A DNA stretch of 64,000 nucleotides from Cryobacterium sp. SO1 (GCF_004210215.2 NZ_CP067394.1:2914001-2978000); one strand, 5' to 3'. Shown: positions 51,290 through 60,446, counted from the stretch's first letter. A program made the numbers and translations. Notes: a model not told the origin generated them from the sequence alone.

Positions 51290-51609
51290 CTAGATCCGTT
51301 CCTTTCATCAGAGCCTTTATGGCGATACCACCAGCCCTAGTGTGACTACGGCAGCTGGCCACACGCTACGGTCCTGTTGCACCTAACGTCAGCCCCAGAA
51401 TGGGGGGCGACCAAGTCCTTGGAAACCACGGACCGTGACCTCGCGCAGACATAGTGGGCTCCCGGCCGCGCCCGTTCTCGGCAGGATGCCGCGATAGACG
51501 GCTCACGAGACTTCGGGGTCTACGACACTGCCTCAAGCAGGCAAGTCGCAGATGCGCGGATGGTGACAGCTGGGTGACATTCGCTTGGCTCTGCGACGTC
51601 TTTGTCGAC
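51290..51609. other. Gap without recognisable gene
   Basis: I see no coding frame with protein-like composition, no clear operator pair and no repeat shared with the rest of the window in this 320-base stretch. Confidence 0.5.
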
Positions 51610-51780
51610 CCAGTTTGAGTGCTCCCAGCAGGTCAAGAACGGCAGACTGGTCTAGAGCCATCGTGTGGTGTCCTTTGTGAGTTCTTTGATCGGTGCTCAC
51701 TGGCCATCCCACGGTGGCTCTTCACGTTGTCGAAGCAACGCTCACGAGCGGGAAATCACACCACTTACAGGGACGTAACC
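51610..51780 (-). mobile_element. IS256-type element end with the first codons of its transposase
   Basis: On the minus strand, after GGTTACGTCCCTGTAAGTGG (an IS256-like end pattern) and a leader ending GGACACCACACG, ATG 51661 opens MALDQSAVLDLLGALKL, the start of actinobacterial IS256-family (mutator-like) transposases. The frame then loses the family pattern after about 17 codons. Only this end of the element remains. Confidence 0.6.
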
Positions 51781-51836
51781 CTCGAAACCCATCGGTTAGC
51801 GACACGTGCCCGCTCTGACGAGTGCCACCAGCCTGA

Positions 51837-52736
51837 TCATTGCGTTCCCCTGGTCACCACAGACGAGAGAGTGTGGAGGATCAGTTGCGCCGGCGGTGTC
51901 TCGGCGATGGCCCGGCGCACGACGACGTAGATCGTGCGGGTAGGTGCGGGGCGTACGACAGGGATCGAGCAGACTCCGTCCGGCAGCTGACGTGCGGCCA
52001 GGGCCGGCAGCAGGGTGATCCCGAGCCCGGCTTCGACGAATGCGATGGACATGGCGTAATCGTGCGCCTGCACCTGAAACACCGGGGCGATGCCCGCGGC
52101 GCTGCACGCCTCCAGGAGGTTCCGGCGGCACCATCCCGACGGCGCCTCGTTGTCGATCCAACGTTCCGAGGCGAGCTCCGCGAGCTCGATCTCCGCCCGG
52201 CGGGCCAGGGGGTGCGAGTCCTGGAGAACAACGCGATACGGGTCGTCCAGCAGATGGTGGGCGTCGAAGCCCGCCGTCGTGTGCAGAGACGCGGCGTCTC
52301 CGACGAGCAGCTGGATATCCGGGCGCTCCACATCTCCGTGGATCGCGCCTTCGAGAAGGCGAAGGTCGAGAGACACGTCCGGGTGCGCTGCGGCGAGGCG
52401 GCGTGCCACTTCCGGAAGCCAGGTGGCGCCGACCGAGGCGAAGTAGGAAAGCGTGAGGTGCGCCGTCCGCTCCGCGCGCAGGCCGGCAACCACAGTCTCC
52501 GCCTCGCTGAGGCGGGCAAGCACGCCCTCTGCCTGCGCGGCGATGACAAGACCGGCGGGCGTCGGCCGCAGCCCGCGGCCTATCCGCTCGAGCAGGACAA
52601 GTCCGGTCTCCCGGTGCAGTGCCGTCAAGTGCTGACTGATGGCCGACGGGGTATATCCGAGATTCGCCGCGGCCGCGGCCACGGACCCACTGGCGACGAC
52701 GGAACGGAAGACACGGAGCCGATGTACGTCCAACAT
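51837..52736 (-). CDS. LysR-family transcriptional regulator
   Basis: 299 residues from ATG 52736. The N-terminal winged helix reads LRVFRSVVASGSVAAAAANL and SAISQHLTALHRETGLVLLE; the C-terminal periplasmic-binding-like domain spans 90-299. Divergent from the EamA transporter gene at 52819, which it presumably controls. Confidence 0.92.
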   Translation of the reverse strand: MLDVHRLRVFRSVVASGSVAAAAANLGYTPSAISQHLTALHRETGLVLLERIGRGLRPTPAGLVIAAQAEGVLARLSEAETVVAGLRAERTAHLTLSYFASVGATWLPEVARRLAAAHPDVSLDLRLLEGAIHGDVERPDIQLLVGDAASLHTTAGFDAHHLLDDPYRVVLQDSHPLARRAEIELAELASERWIDNEAPSGWCRRNLLEACSAAGIAPVFQVQAHDYAMSIAFVEAGLGITLLPALAARQLPDGVCSIPVVRPAPTRTIYVVVRRAIAETPPAQLILHTLSSVVTRGTQ

Positions 52737-52818
52737 ATCGCCAACCATACAGCAGGGCTAAAGAGTTCTTCATATATCAGTACTGGTGCTAAACGGATGG
52801 CTCGACGAGGATCGGACC

Positions 52819-53772
52819 ATGACACTTCGAACACTCCCCGAGACATCGCCGATCGACCAACGCGATCGCGTGCTGTTGGGGAGCGCCGCCGTGGTGACCG
52901 TGGTGCTGTGGGCTTCTGCGTTTGTGGGCATCCGCGCCGCTGCGGAGGACTTCGATCCGGGCGCGTTGACCCTCGGCCGGATCGTGGTTGGGACGGCCGC
53001 CCTGGCGATCATGCAGCTGAGGATGCGGCGTCGACTGAAGCCGGCTGGCTCGACTCAGCAAACTCGGCGGATCCGCGACGCACCGCGGTGGGTACTGATC
53101 GGGGTCATCGTCTGGGGCATCTCCTGGTTCGGCGTCTACAACCTGGCCCTGAACGCAGCGGAACGGCACATCGATGCGGGGACGGCCGCACTGCTGGTGA
53201 ACATCGCCCCGATGATCACGGCGGTGCTCGCCGGCATCCTGCTCGGTGAGGGCTTCCCCCGGCGTCTTATCGTCGGGATGCTCGTCTCGCTGCTGGGCGT
53301 CGTCGTCGTCGCGGTTGCCACGTCGACGGGCCGGTTCGACCCGATCGGGGTCGCACTCGCGGTGCTGGCGGCGGTCATTTACGGAACGGCCGCGACAGCG
53401 CAGAAGCGGTTGCTGCACCACCTGAACGCATCGACGTTGACCCTGATCGGTTGCCTCGCGGGCACGCTCGCCTGCCTGCCGTTCCTGCCGAATCTGCTGC
53501 GCGCGCTCGAGGCCGCGCCGCTACCGTCGATTCTCGCGGTCGTCTACTTGGGGGTCTTCCCCACCGCCGTAGCGTTCACGACGTGGGGTTACGTTTTGTC
53601 GCGATCCAGCGCCGGTCGCACGGCGGCGACCACCTACGCCATCCCGGCGGTCGTGATTCTTCTGTCGTGGCTGGTACTGAACGAGACTCCACCGACGCTC
53701 GCGATCATCGGTGGCGCAGTGGCTCTCGCCGGCGTCGCGATCGCGACTCTGCGACGGCGCACCCCCAGATGA
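52819..53772 (+). CDS. EamA/DMT-superfamily transporter
   Basis: 317 residues, ten predicted helices in two EamA repeats: VLWASAFVGIRAAAEDFDPG in the first, and VLAAVIYGTAATAQKRLLHH with FPTAVAFTTWGYVLSRSSAG in the second. It probably exports a metabolite or amino acid. Two pieces of this gene are joined in a small pseudo-copy at 56305-56401. ATG 52819 is chosen; an upstream ATG at 52786 is possible. Confidence 0.9.
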   Translation: MTLRTLPETSPIDQRDRVLLGSAAVVTVVLWASAFVGIRAAAEDFDPGALTLGRIVVGTAALAIMQLRMRRRLKPAGSTQQTRRIRDAPRWVLIGVIVWGISWFGVYNLALNAAERHIDAGTAALLVNIAPMITAVLAGILLGEGFPRRLIVGMLVSLLGVVVVAVATSTGRFDPIGVALAVLAAVIYGTAATAQKRLLHHLNASTLTLIGCLAGTLACLPFLPNLLRALEAAPLPSILAVVYLGVFPTAVAFTTWGYVLSRSSAGRTAATTYAIPAVVILLSWLVLNETPPTLAIIGGAVALAGVAIATLRRRTPR

Positions 53773-53798
53773 GTGAGTCCCAATTGAACGAGACTCGG

Positions 53799-53828
53799 AC
53801 GCTCATCGGGCCAACGCCCGGTGAGCGT
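53799..53828 (+). terminator. Terminator of the EamA gene
   Basis: ACGCTCATCGGGC and GCCCGGTGAGCGT pair over 13 bp (one G-T) with a 4-base loop, followed by TTTCC. Confidence 0.75.
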
Positions 53829-53914
53829 TTCCTACTGCCACCCAGCTGTCAAACGCGAGTTGGACCCGGACGGTGAATTTCTGTGCCAATGAAAGCCCCC
53901 GCGCACGAATTGCT

Positions 53915-53977
53915 ATTCAGTATTGCTATCTACCGGTACTCATGGCTACTATGTACCAGTAGATAGCAACACTGAAT
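53915..53977. promoter_or_regulatory. Large inverted repeat, PadR operator
   Basis: Two 25-base arms (53915-53939 and 53953-53977) are complementary at 23 positions, separated by 13 bases. The inner halves contain TTGCTATCTAC and GTAGATAGCAA. It ends 17 bases before the PadR start codon and covers the expected promoter, so binding by PadR would shut the operon. Confidence 0.8.
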
Positions 53978-53994
53978 AGTTGAAGGAGAGGTTC

Positions 53995-54345
53995 ATGGGC
54001 AAGCAGACGACCGAAATGCTCAAGGGCACGCTCGAGGGCATCGTCCTCGCAATCCTCGCCGTGCAGCCGGCGTACGGCTATGAGATCACGGCCCGGCTAC
54101 GCAACCAGGGGTTCTCCGACATCGCCGAGGGCACCGTCTACGCCCTGCTGATCAGGGTCGAACAACGTGGCCTCGTTGACGTCGAGAAGGTCCCGTCTGA
54201 GAAGGGTCCGCCACGCAAGGTTTACGCGCTGAACGCACTCGGCGGCGAGTACCTCGAAGAGTTCTGGAGGACCTGGAGCTTCCTCGCAGAACGGATCGAA
54301 CAGCTCCACCACCACATCGAACACCCACAGGAAGAAGGAGCGTAA
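53995..54345 (+). CDS. PadR-family transcriptional regulator
   Basis: 116 residues from ATG 53995 with AAGGAGAG upstream. The PadR winged helix is clear: LKGTLEGIVLAILAVQPAYG, YEITARLRNQGFSDIAEGTV, YALLIRVEQRGLVDVEKV. It is the short type that pairs with DUF1048 proteins and drug ABC transporters. It should repress its own operon until a hydrophobic compound binds. Confidence 0.92.
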   Translation: MGKQTTEMLKGTLEGIVLAILAVQPAYGYEITARLRNQGFSDIAEGTVYALLIRVEQRGLVDVEKVPSEKGPPRKVYALNALGGEYLEEFWRTWSFLAERIEQLHHHIEHPQEEGA

Positions 54346-54347
54346 TC

Positions 54348-54716
54348 ATGGCTGCACAGTGGATTGAGACCCTCACCGGCTCGCTCGAGCAGAAGAAGCA
54401 GTACAAGCAGGACAAGGCCCGAATCGACGCCCTCCCCGAGCCCTACGGAACGGCAGCCAAGGCGATCCACCGCTACCTCATGTACTACGGAGGTATCACC
54501 GACAGCGACACTCTCGTGACGATGTTCGGCGACCTGGCCGATTTGTGGGAACGCGCCGCCGTCGACGGCATGCCGGTGCGCGAGATCGTCGGCGACAATC
54601 CCGCCGAGTTCGCCGAGACGTTCGCCCAGGCCTACTCAGGCACGCAGTGGATCGATAAGGAGCGTGCCCGCCTGAACGAGGCAATCGACAACGCCGAGCG
54701 AAAGGAACAGCGATGA
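54348..54716 (+). CDS. DUF1048-family protein
   Basis: 122 residues, all-helical: SLEQKKQYKQDKARIDALPE, YGTAAKAIHRYLMYYGGITD, REIVGDNPAEFAETFAQAYS. DUF1048 proteins are standard companions of PadR regulators and DrrAB transporters; a role in regulation is suspected but unproven. Two bases after the PadR stop; overlaps the ATPase start by ATGA. Confidence 0.9.
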   Translation: MAAQWIETLTGSLEQKKQYKQDKARIDALPEPYGTAAKAIHRYLMYYGGITDSDTLVTMFGDLADLWERAAVDGMPVREIVGDNPAEFAETFAQAYSGTQWIDKERARLNEAIDNAERKEQR

Positions 54717-55528
54717 CCACCGAAGCAGCCATCCGCGTCCAGGGCATCGAGAAATCGTTCAAGGACCTGCACGTGCTGCAAGGCGTCGATTTCGACGTGA
54801 CGGCGGGAAGCATCTTCGCGCTACTCGGCTCCAACGGTGCGGGCAAAACCACGCTCGTGCGGATCCTCTCGACGCTGCTGAAAGCCGACGCGGGCACCGC
54901 GACGGTGCACGGCTTCGACGTCGCCGCGAAACCGGCCGACGTGCGCGAGTCGATCAGCCTGACCGGCCAGTTCGCCGCGGTCGATGACATCCTCACCGGC
55001 CGGGAGAACCTCGTACTGATCGCCAAGCTGCGTCACCTGAAGAACCCGGGTGCGATCGCCGACGACCTGCTCACCCGGTTCTTCCTCACCGAAGCAGGAA
55101 ACCGCAAGGCATCGACCTACTCCGGCGGCATGCGACGCCGACTCGACATCTCGATGAGCCTGATCGGCAACCCGCCGATCATCTTCCTCGACGAACCGAC
55201 CACCGGACTCGACCCGCAGGCGCGCATCGAGGTGTGGCAAACCATCAAGGAACTCGCCAGAGCCGGCACAACCGTGCTGCTGACCACCCAGTACCTCGAC
55301 GAAGCCGAACACCTCGCCGACCGCATCGCAATCCTGCACAAGGGCACGATTATCCAGAACGGCACCCTCAGCGAACTGAAATGTCTCCTCCCCCCGGCCA
55401 CGGTCGAGTACGTCGAGAAGCAGCCCTCCCTTGAGGACGTCTTCCTCGCCCTCGTCACAGACACCGGCGAGACCACCACCACAGACCGTCCCCTCGGCAC
55501 TGTTCCGACAGGAAAGGAACCCCGATGA
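54713..55528 (+). CDS. ABC transporter ATPase, DrrA-type drug efflux
   Basis: 271 residues. Walker A GSNGAGKTT, signature YSGGMRRRLDISMSL, Walker B IIFLDEPTTGLDPQARIEVW and the H-loop region VLLTTQYLDEAEHLADRIAI are complete. The C-terminal part (PATVEYVEKQPSLEDVFLAL) fits DrrA proteins. It powers export of hydrophobic compounds with the DrrB-like permease. Overlaps the permease start by four bases. Confidence 0.92.
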   Translation: MTTEAAIRVQGIEKSFKDLHVLQGVDFDVTAGSIFALLGSNGAGKTTLVRILSTLLKADAGTATVHGFDVAAKPADVRESISLTGQFAAVDDILTGRENLVLIAKLRHLKNPGAIADDLLTRFFLTEAGNRKASTYSGGMRRRLDISMSLIGNPPIIFLDEPTTGLDPQARIEVWQTIKELARAGTTVLLTTQYLDEAEHLADRIAILHKGTIIQNGTLSELKCLLPPATVEYVEKQPSLEDVFLALVTDTGETTTTDRPLGTVPTGKEPR

Positions 55529-56288
55529 CCACCCACGTCCTTCGCGACACCAACATCCTCACCGGCCGCTCACTGCGCCACATCCTCCGCAGCCCCGACA
55601 CGATCATCACCACCGTCGTCACCCCGATCGCACTGCTGCTGCTGTTCGTGTTCGTGCTCGGCGGTGCGATCAACACCGGATCCGACGAGTCCTACGTCAA
55701 CTACCTGCTCCCCGGCATCCTGCTCATCACGATCGCGTCCGGCGTCGCGTACACCGCGTACCGGCTGTTCCTGGACATGCAGGGCGGCATCTTCGAACGC
55801 TTCCAATCGATGCCGATCTCACGGCCCAGCGTGCTCTGGGCACACGTGCTCACCTCCCTGACCGCGAACATGGTCTCCGTCGCAGTCGTCATCGGCGTCG
55901 CGCTGATCATGGGGTTCCGCACCGGGGCGTCCCCAGCCGCCTGGCTCGCGGTCACCGCCATCCTGATCCTGTTCACCCTCGCCCTGACCTGGCTCGCCGT
56001 GATCGCCGGCCTCTCAGCCAAAACCATCGACGGCGCCAGCGCGTTCAGCTACCCGCTGATCTCCTGCCCTTCATCAGCTCGGCCTTCGTGCCCACCACCT
56101 CGATGCCCGGCCCGGTCGCCTGGTTCGCCGAGAACCAGCCCGTGACCTCCATCGTGAACACCCTCCGCGCCCTGCTCGCCCAGGAACCCGTCGGCAACGA
56201 CATCTGGATCGCCCTCGCCTGGCTCGTCGGCATCCTCGCCGTCGCCTACACCTTCGCCATCGCCGCCTACCGCCGCAAGCTCAACTGA
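55525..56288 (+). pseudogene. ABC-2 permease, DrrB-type, frameshifted
   Basis: ATG 55525 opens a permease with six helices expected: TIITTVVTPIALLLLFVFVL, YVNYLLPGILLITIASGV, and LAVTAILILFTLALTWLAVI, up to AFSYPLI. There the frame is lost; the C-terminal helix continues in another frame (LPFISSAFVPTTSMPGPVAW, IALAWLVGILAVAYTFAIAA) to 56288. One T is missing near 56060-56064 (ATCTCCTG for ATCTTCCTG). If real, the efflux pump is inactive; a sequencing error would restore it. Confidence 0.82.
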
Positions 56289-56304
56289 GACCGAGCGCCG
56301 CATC

Positions 56305-56401
56305 TCGAGGCCGGGCCGCTACCGTCGATTCTCGCGGTTGTCTACTTGGGGGTCTTCCCCACCGCCGTCGCAATCGCAACTCTGCGACGGCGCACCCCCA
56401 G
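56305..56401 (+). pseudogene. Chimeric fragment of the EamA transporter gene
   Basis: The first part matches 53505-53570 (CTCGAGGCC...CCCCACCGCCGT) and the second matches 53737-53771 (TCGCGATCGCGACT...CACCCCCAG), with the 165 bases between them missing. A few point differences have accumulated. It lies just after the DrrB-like gene. Confidence 0.7.
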
Positions 56402-56530
56402 TGCTGCTCTGCAAGCAAGTCGTGATCTCCTGCGAGAGCAGCGCCACAAGCCGACATCCGGCACGTCATAGTAGAAACACACAAAGTGGCCCGGTTTGGG
56501 TCGGCGTCAACGGTCAGAAAGGCACATCTC

Positions 56531-57109
56531 ATGCGAAAGCTGGTCTACTACGTGGCCACGACCCTCGACGGCTACATCGCGGGCCCTGACGGGGGTGACC
56601 CGAGCGGTGCGGATTACTTCCCGCTCACGCCCGACGTCATCCAGTTCATCGCGAAACATTTTCCCGAAACTCTTCCAGGCCCAGCGCGTGACGCCATGGG
56701 CATCGACAGCATCGGCGAGAGCTTCGATACTGTTCTAGAAGGCCGGGCGTCCTACGAGATCGGCCTTGCAGCGGGCCTGACCGATGCGTATCCACATCTT
56801 CGCCACCTTGTCTTCTCAACCACGCTACAAAGCCAGGACTCCGCCGTCGAGGTCGTCCGAAGCGACGCGCTGGCCTGCGTACGGGCGCTCAAGGCCGAGA
56901 AGGGGAAAGACCTATGGCTGGTGGGAGGCGGAACGCTGGCCCACTCCCTACTGCCGGAAATCGACCGGCTCATCCTCAAACAGAACCGGTCCGTCATCGG
57001 AGCCGGCATCCCGCTCTTCAACGGCCCCTTCCAATCTCATCTGTTCCAGCCCGTCGATGAAGTCTTACTCGAATCCGGCATGCGAGTTCTCACCTACGAC
57101 CGCGCCTGA
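56531..57109 (+). CDS. RibD C-terminal/dihydrofolate-reductase-like protein
   Basis: 192 residues from ATG 56531. KLVYYVATTLDGYIAGPDGG, VLEGRASYEIGLAAGL, LWLVGGGTLAHSLLPEIDRL and VIGAGIPLFNG follow the family pattern (NADPH-binding GGG and the GxxLF segment). Such proteins are probable NADPH-dependent reductases of unknown substrate. Not related by operon to its neighbours; a similar protein is encoded at 59808-60398. Confidence 0.88.
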   Translation: MRKLVYYVATTLDGYIAGPDGGDPSGADYFPLTPDVIQFIAKHFPETLPGPARDAMGIDSIGESFDTVLEGRASYEIGLAAGLTDAYPHLRHLVFSTTLQSQDSAVEVVRSDALACVRALKAEKGKDLWLVGGGTLAHSLLPEIDRLILKQNRSVIGAGIPLFNGPFQSHLFQPVDEVLLESGMRVLTYDRA

Positions 57110-57436
57110 AACAAGTTCTGTCAGCGCTCCACAACCGGATCCGGTCGCGTGTGAGCGAGCAGCACGGGGTTTTCACGATGCAGGGTCGTCGACGCGGGAG
57201 CTTCTACCCGACGCCAGCGTATGGACCACTGAAGCACACTCGTTCGCAAGGATCCGGCCTTCGCCGCGCAAACGAAGGCCGGACGTCTGCAAACGAACGC
57301 CCCCACCGGGTGACCGCGCGCGCCCGGCCACGGCACGCGCATCCGTCAAGAGCGCGGGCTGCTCACTGGTACGTTCAACGTATGTGTCGTCGCGGCCACC
57401 AGCGGATGCTCAGACACGATCCAGGAAAGCAGTGAG
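57110..57436. other. Gap without recognisable gene
   Basis: 327 bases with no protein-like frame on either strand that I trust and no repeat shared with other parts of the window. It must contain the promoter of the GGDEF-EAL gene. Confidence 0.5.
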
Positions 57437-59770
57437 ATGGTCGCAGTCGGGGAACGATCTACCTTGAACAGAGCCGGTCGGCTCGGAGTGGCCGGAATCG
57501 GCCGCACGCTGCTGCGCCGCCCGCCGGGCATTCTGCAGGGCACCCGGTGGCTGTTCACCTGGCTGGCGTTGCTGTCGCTTCTGTTCAGCCTGCCGGGCAT
57601 CGTGGCGATGATGAGCGCGAGCCCGGAGGCCCTGCTGATGGCCGGGGCATCCGCAATCGCCCTCTGCGGCTCGTGGATCTACAGCCTGGTGCGGCAGCAG
57701 GTGCCGTTGGCCCTGGAGGTGCTCGACGCCCTCGCTCTGACCGCATTCGCCCTGGCCGGACCGGTTCCCGCGGCGGCAACTCCGCTGATCTTCGCTGCCG
57801 CCTGGCTGGGCACCCTCTACGGCACGCCGTGGCGCTCGGTGGTGCGCGGAGTGCTCTACTCCGCAGCAGTCGTGGCCATCACGATGCTCTGGTCGGTGTT
57901 TCCGGCACACGAAACCGCGCCGGACCTGGCCCGCCAGCTGGGCACCGCCACGATCATGCTGCTCATCATCGTGGTCTCGGGGCAGCTGCGCACCGGGCTG
58001 CAGGCCCACGACTGGGCCATCGAACGCGACAAGGCCCTCACCAAAACCGGCGCCAAGCTGCTCGGCATGACCGACGCCGCCCAGATCCGCACCCTCGCCT
58101 GGACCACCGCGAACGAACTCGGCTCCTCTACACCGGGGCTGCGGGTGCTCAAGGTGGTGCACGACGGCCAGGTGCTGCAGGTCGGCGCCCACACCGGCGA
58201 TTTCGTCGACTCGCCCACCACCTTGCCCGGCGATGTGCTGCGCAGCAGCGGCGCCGAGGCGCACATCCTGCACCCGGGCGCGCTGAACGACGCGGTCGGG
58301 GTCGCCCTGGTCTGGGAGTGCGTGCCGCTCACCGAGCAGGAGGAGGACGCCTGGCTCCTGGTCGGCGCGCCCAAGCGCATCCCCGAGGGCACCATCCTGT
58401 CGGTGCGCAGCCTGGTCAACCAGGTGAATCTGGCGTTGCGCAACAGCCACTCGCACCATCAGCTCACGGCGCAGGCGCAGTACGACGCCCTCACCGGGCT
58501 CGACAACCGGCTCTCGTTCACCACCCAGCTGGGCGCCCAGCTGGCCCGCACCGACACCGCCGAGGCGCTGCACGTGTTGTTCCTCGACCTCGACGACTTC
58601 AAGGACGTCAACGACCAGCTCGGCCACCGTGCCGGCGACGCCGTGCTCGCCGAGGTGGCCGAGCGGCTGCGGCACTGCACCCGGCCGCACGACATCGTGG
58701 CCCGGCTCGGCGGCGACGAGTTCGCGGTGGTGCTCACGGGCACCACGGATGCCGCGGCCGAGGTGATCGCGCAACGCATGGTGGGGTCGCTGGCCGCACC
58801 GATCATCGTGGACGGGCGGCCCTGCCGGGTGGGCGCCAGCGTGGGGGTGGCCACGGCCGTGCCCGGTGCCGACCTTGACGAGCTCGTGCACCAGGCCGAC
58901 GTGGCCATGTACGCTGCCAAGGCCAACGGCAAGGGCCAGGTGCAGCTGTTCAAGCCCGGGCTACTGCAGGGCGAATCGACGCTGGTGTCGTTCGAACGGC
59001 TGCTGGGCCGGGCGGCCGGCGGCGGGCAGCTCGAGGTGCACTACCAGCCGATCGTGTCGCTCACCGACCTGCACTGCACCGGAGCCGAGGCCCTGGTGCG
59101 GTGGCGGCATCCGGGGCGCGGCCTGCTGCTGCCGGAGGAGTTCATCCCGCTGGCCGAGTCCAGCGGCGCCATCCTGGCCATCGGCGCGTTTGTGCTGCGG
59201 CGCTCCTGCACGGATGCGATGACCTGGCCGGCCGCCCGGCCAGGGGTGCCGATGACGGTGCACGTGAACATCTCGGCCCTGGAGCTGGAGAGCGATCACT
59301 TTGTGGAGTCGGTGCTCTGGTGCCTGGCCGACAGCGGGCTGCCCGCCACTCGCCTGGTGCTCGAGCTCGCCGAAACGGTGGTGCTGGAGTCGGTCGCGGC
59401 GGTGGAGCGGTTGAAGAAGCTGGCCACGCACGGGGTGCAGGTGGGAATCGACGACTTCGGCACCGGGTACTCGTCGCTGTCGACGCTGCGGTCGCTGCCG
59501 ATCTCGGTGGTCAAGCTCGACGCGAGTTTTGTGACCGGGGCGCTGAGCAACCCGGTGGACCGCACCGTGGTGGAGGCGATCGTGCAGATGAGCGCGAAAC
59601 TGGGCATCGCCACCATCGCCGAGGGTGTGGAACGGCTGGACCAGCAGGAGATGCTCACCCTGATCGGCACCGACGCGGCGCAGGGGCACCTGTACTGCCG
59701 GGCGGTGCCCCCTGCCGAGCTGGCCGCGTGGCTGGCCCGCCACGCCCCTCCCGTCCTCCGCGAACTGTGA
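57437..59770 (+). CDS. Membrane-bound GGDEF-EAL protein (c-di-GMP turnover)
   Basis: 777 residues. Five to six N-terminal helices (about residues 30-180) form a membrane sensor, followed by a GAF-like region and a linker. The cyclase domain has an intact active site LGGDEFAVVL (GGDEF at about 424) with the inhibitory I-site RPHD five residues before it, so product feedback is likely. The phosphodiesterase domain keeps EALVRW (about 550), HVNISALELES and DDFGTGYSS (about 672), so both activities look possible. It should set c-di-GMP levels in response to a membrane signal. Confidence 0.92.
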   Translation: MVAVGERSTLNRAGRLGVAGIGRTLLRRPPGILQGTRWLFTWLALLSLLFSLPGIVAMMSASPEALLMAGASAIALCGSWIYSLVRQQVPLALEVLDALALTAFALAGPVPAAATPLIFAAAWLGTLYGTPWRSVVRGVLYSAAVVAITMLWSVFPAHETAPDLARQLGTATIMLLIIVVSGQLRTGLQAHDWAIERDKALTKTGAKLLGMTDAAQIRTLAWTTANELGSSTPGLRVLKVVHDGQVLQVGAHTGDFVDSPTTLPGDVLRSSGAEAHILHPGALNDAVGVALVWECVPLTEQEEDAWLLVGAPKRIPEGTILSVRSLVNQVNLALRNSHSHHQLTAQAQYDALTGLDNRLSFTTQLGAQLARTDTAEALHVLFLDLDDFKDVNDQLGHRAGDAVLAEVAERLRHCTRPHDIVARLGGDEFAVVLTGTTDAAAEVIAQRMVGSLAAPIIVDGRPCRVGASVGVATAVPGADLDELVHQADVAMYAAKANGKGQVQLFKPGLLQGESTLVSFERLLGRAAGGGQLEVHYQPIVSLTDLHCTGAEALVRWRHPGRGLLLPEEFIPLAESSGAILAIGAFVLRRSCTDAMTWPAARPGVPMTVHVNISALELESDHFVESVLWCLADSGLPATRLVLELAETVVLESVAAVERLKKLATHGVQVGIDDFGTGYSSLSTLRSLPISVVKLDASFVTGALSNPVDRTVVEAIVQMSAKLGIATIAEGVERLDQQEMLTLIGTDAAQGHLYCRAVPPAELAAWLARHAPPVLREL

Positions 59771-59819
59771 GAAAAGCACCACAAGACGCGAGTTTTCGGG
59801 GCTTTTCTCACGGTTCGCG
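59759..59819. terminator. Shared hairpin overlapping two convergent stop codons
   Basis: CGCGAACTGTGAGAAAAGC (59759-59777) and GCTTTTCTCACGGTTCGCG (59801-59819) pair at 18 of 19 positions. The left arm contains the stop of the GGDEF-EAL gene and the right arm the end of the reductase gene. The A-run and T-run in the arms make it work in both directions. Confidence 0.75.
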
Positions 59820-60398
59820 AGGGTGGTCGGGGCCCAACACCTCGTAGCTGGACTGGGTGAACCCCGCGCCCAACTCGCGGGTGCCCACGTGCCGCAGGTG
59901 CACATCCGCATCGAGCGGGCCGAACAGCGGGATGCCCGTACCGATCAGCACCGGGGCACGGGTGATGGTGAGTTCCCGAATCAGCCCGGCCCGCAGAAAG
60001 CTCTGGATGGTGCGGCCGCCGTCGACGTACACCCGGCGGCGGCCCTCGGCGACGAGGGTGGCGACCACGTCATCGAGCGTCGCGTGCGCGGTGGTGTCGG
60101 GCGCGGACTCGGCATCGACGCCGCGCACCAGGGTGCGGCTGAGCACCAGCACCCGTTTGCCGGCGTAGGGCCAGTCTGCGAAGCCGCTCACGGTGTCGAA
60201 GGTGGCGCGGCCCACGACCATCGCGTCGACAGAGGCGAAGAACTCGTCGTAGCCGGTCTCCCCCAGGGCGTCGCCGGCGGCGACGAGCCAGTCGAAGTCG
60301 CCGTTCTCCCTGGCGATGAAACCGTCGAGGCTGGTGCCCACGAACACGCAACCGATCACGGGCGGAACGGGCGCGCCCAGCCCAGTAGTGGTGGTCAT
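59808..60398 (-). CDS. Dihydrofolate-reductase-family protein (RibD C-terminal type)
   Basis: 196 residues. GCVFVGTSLDGFIARENGDF, VVGRATFDTVSGFADWPYAG, RRVYVDGGRTIQSFLRAGLI and LIGTGIPLFGPL are the family signatures. Same family as the protein at 56531 but not closely similar. Probable NADPH-dependent reductase, substrate unknown. Confidence 0.9.
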   Translation of the reverse strand: MTTTTGLGAPVPPVIGCVFVGTSLDGFIARENGDFDWLVAAGDALGETGYDEFFASVDAMVVGRATFDTVSGFADWPYAGKRVLVLSRTLVRGVDAESAPDTTAHATLDDVVATLVAEGRRRVYVDGGRTIQSFLRAGLIRELTITRAPVLIGTGIPLFGPLDADVHLRHVGTRELGAGFTQSSYEVLGPDHPREP

Positions 60399-60446
60399 GC
60401 CAGCACGCTAGCAGCGGCCGCCGACACTGGCGAGGGGTGCCGTCGG

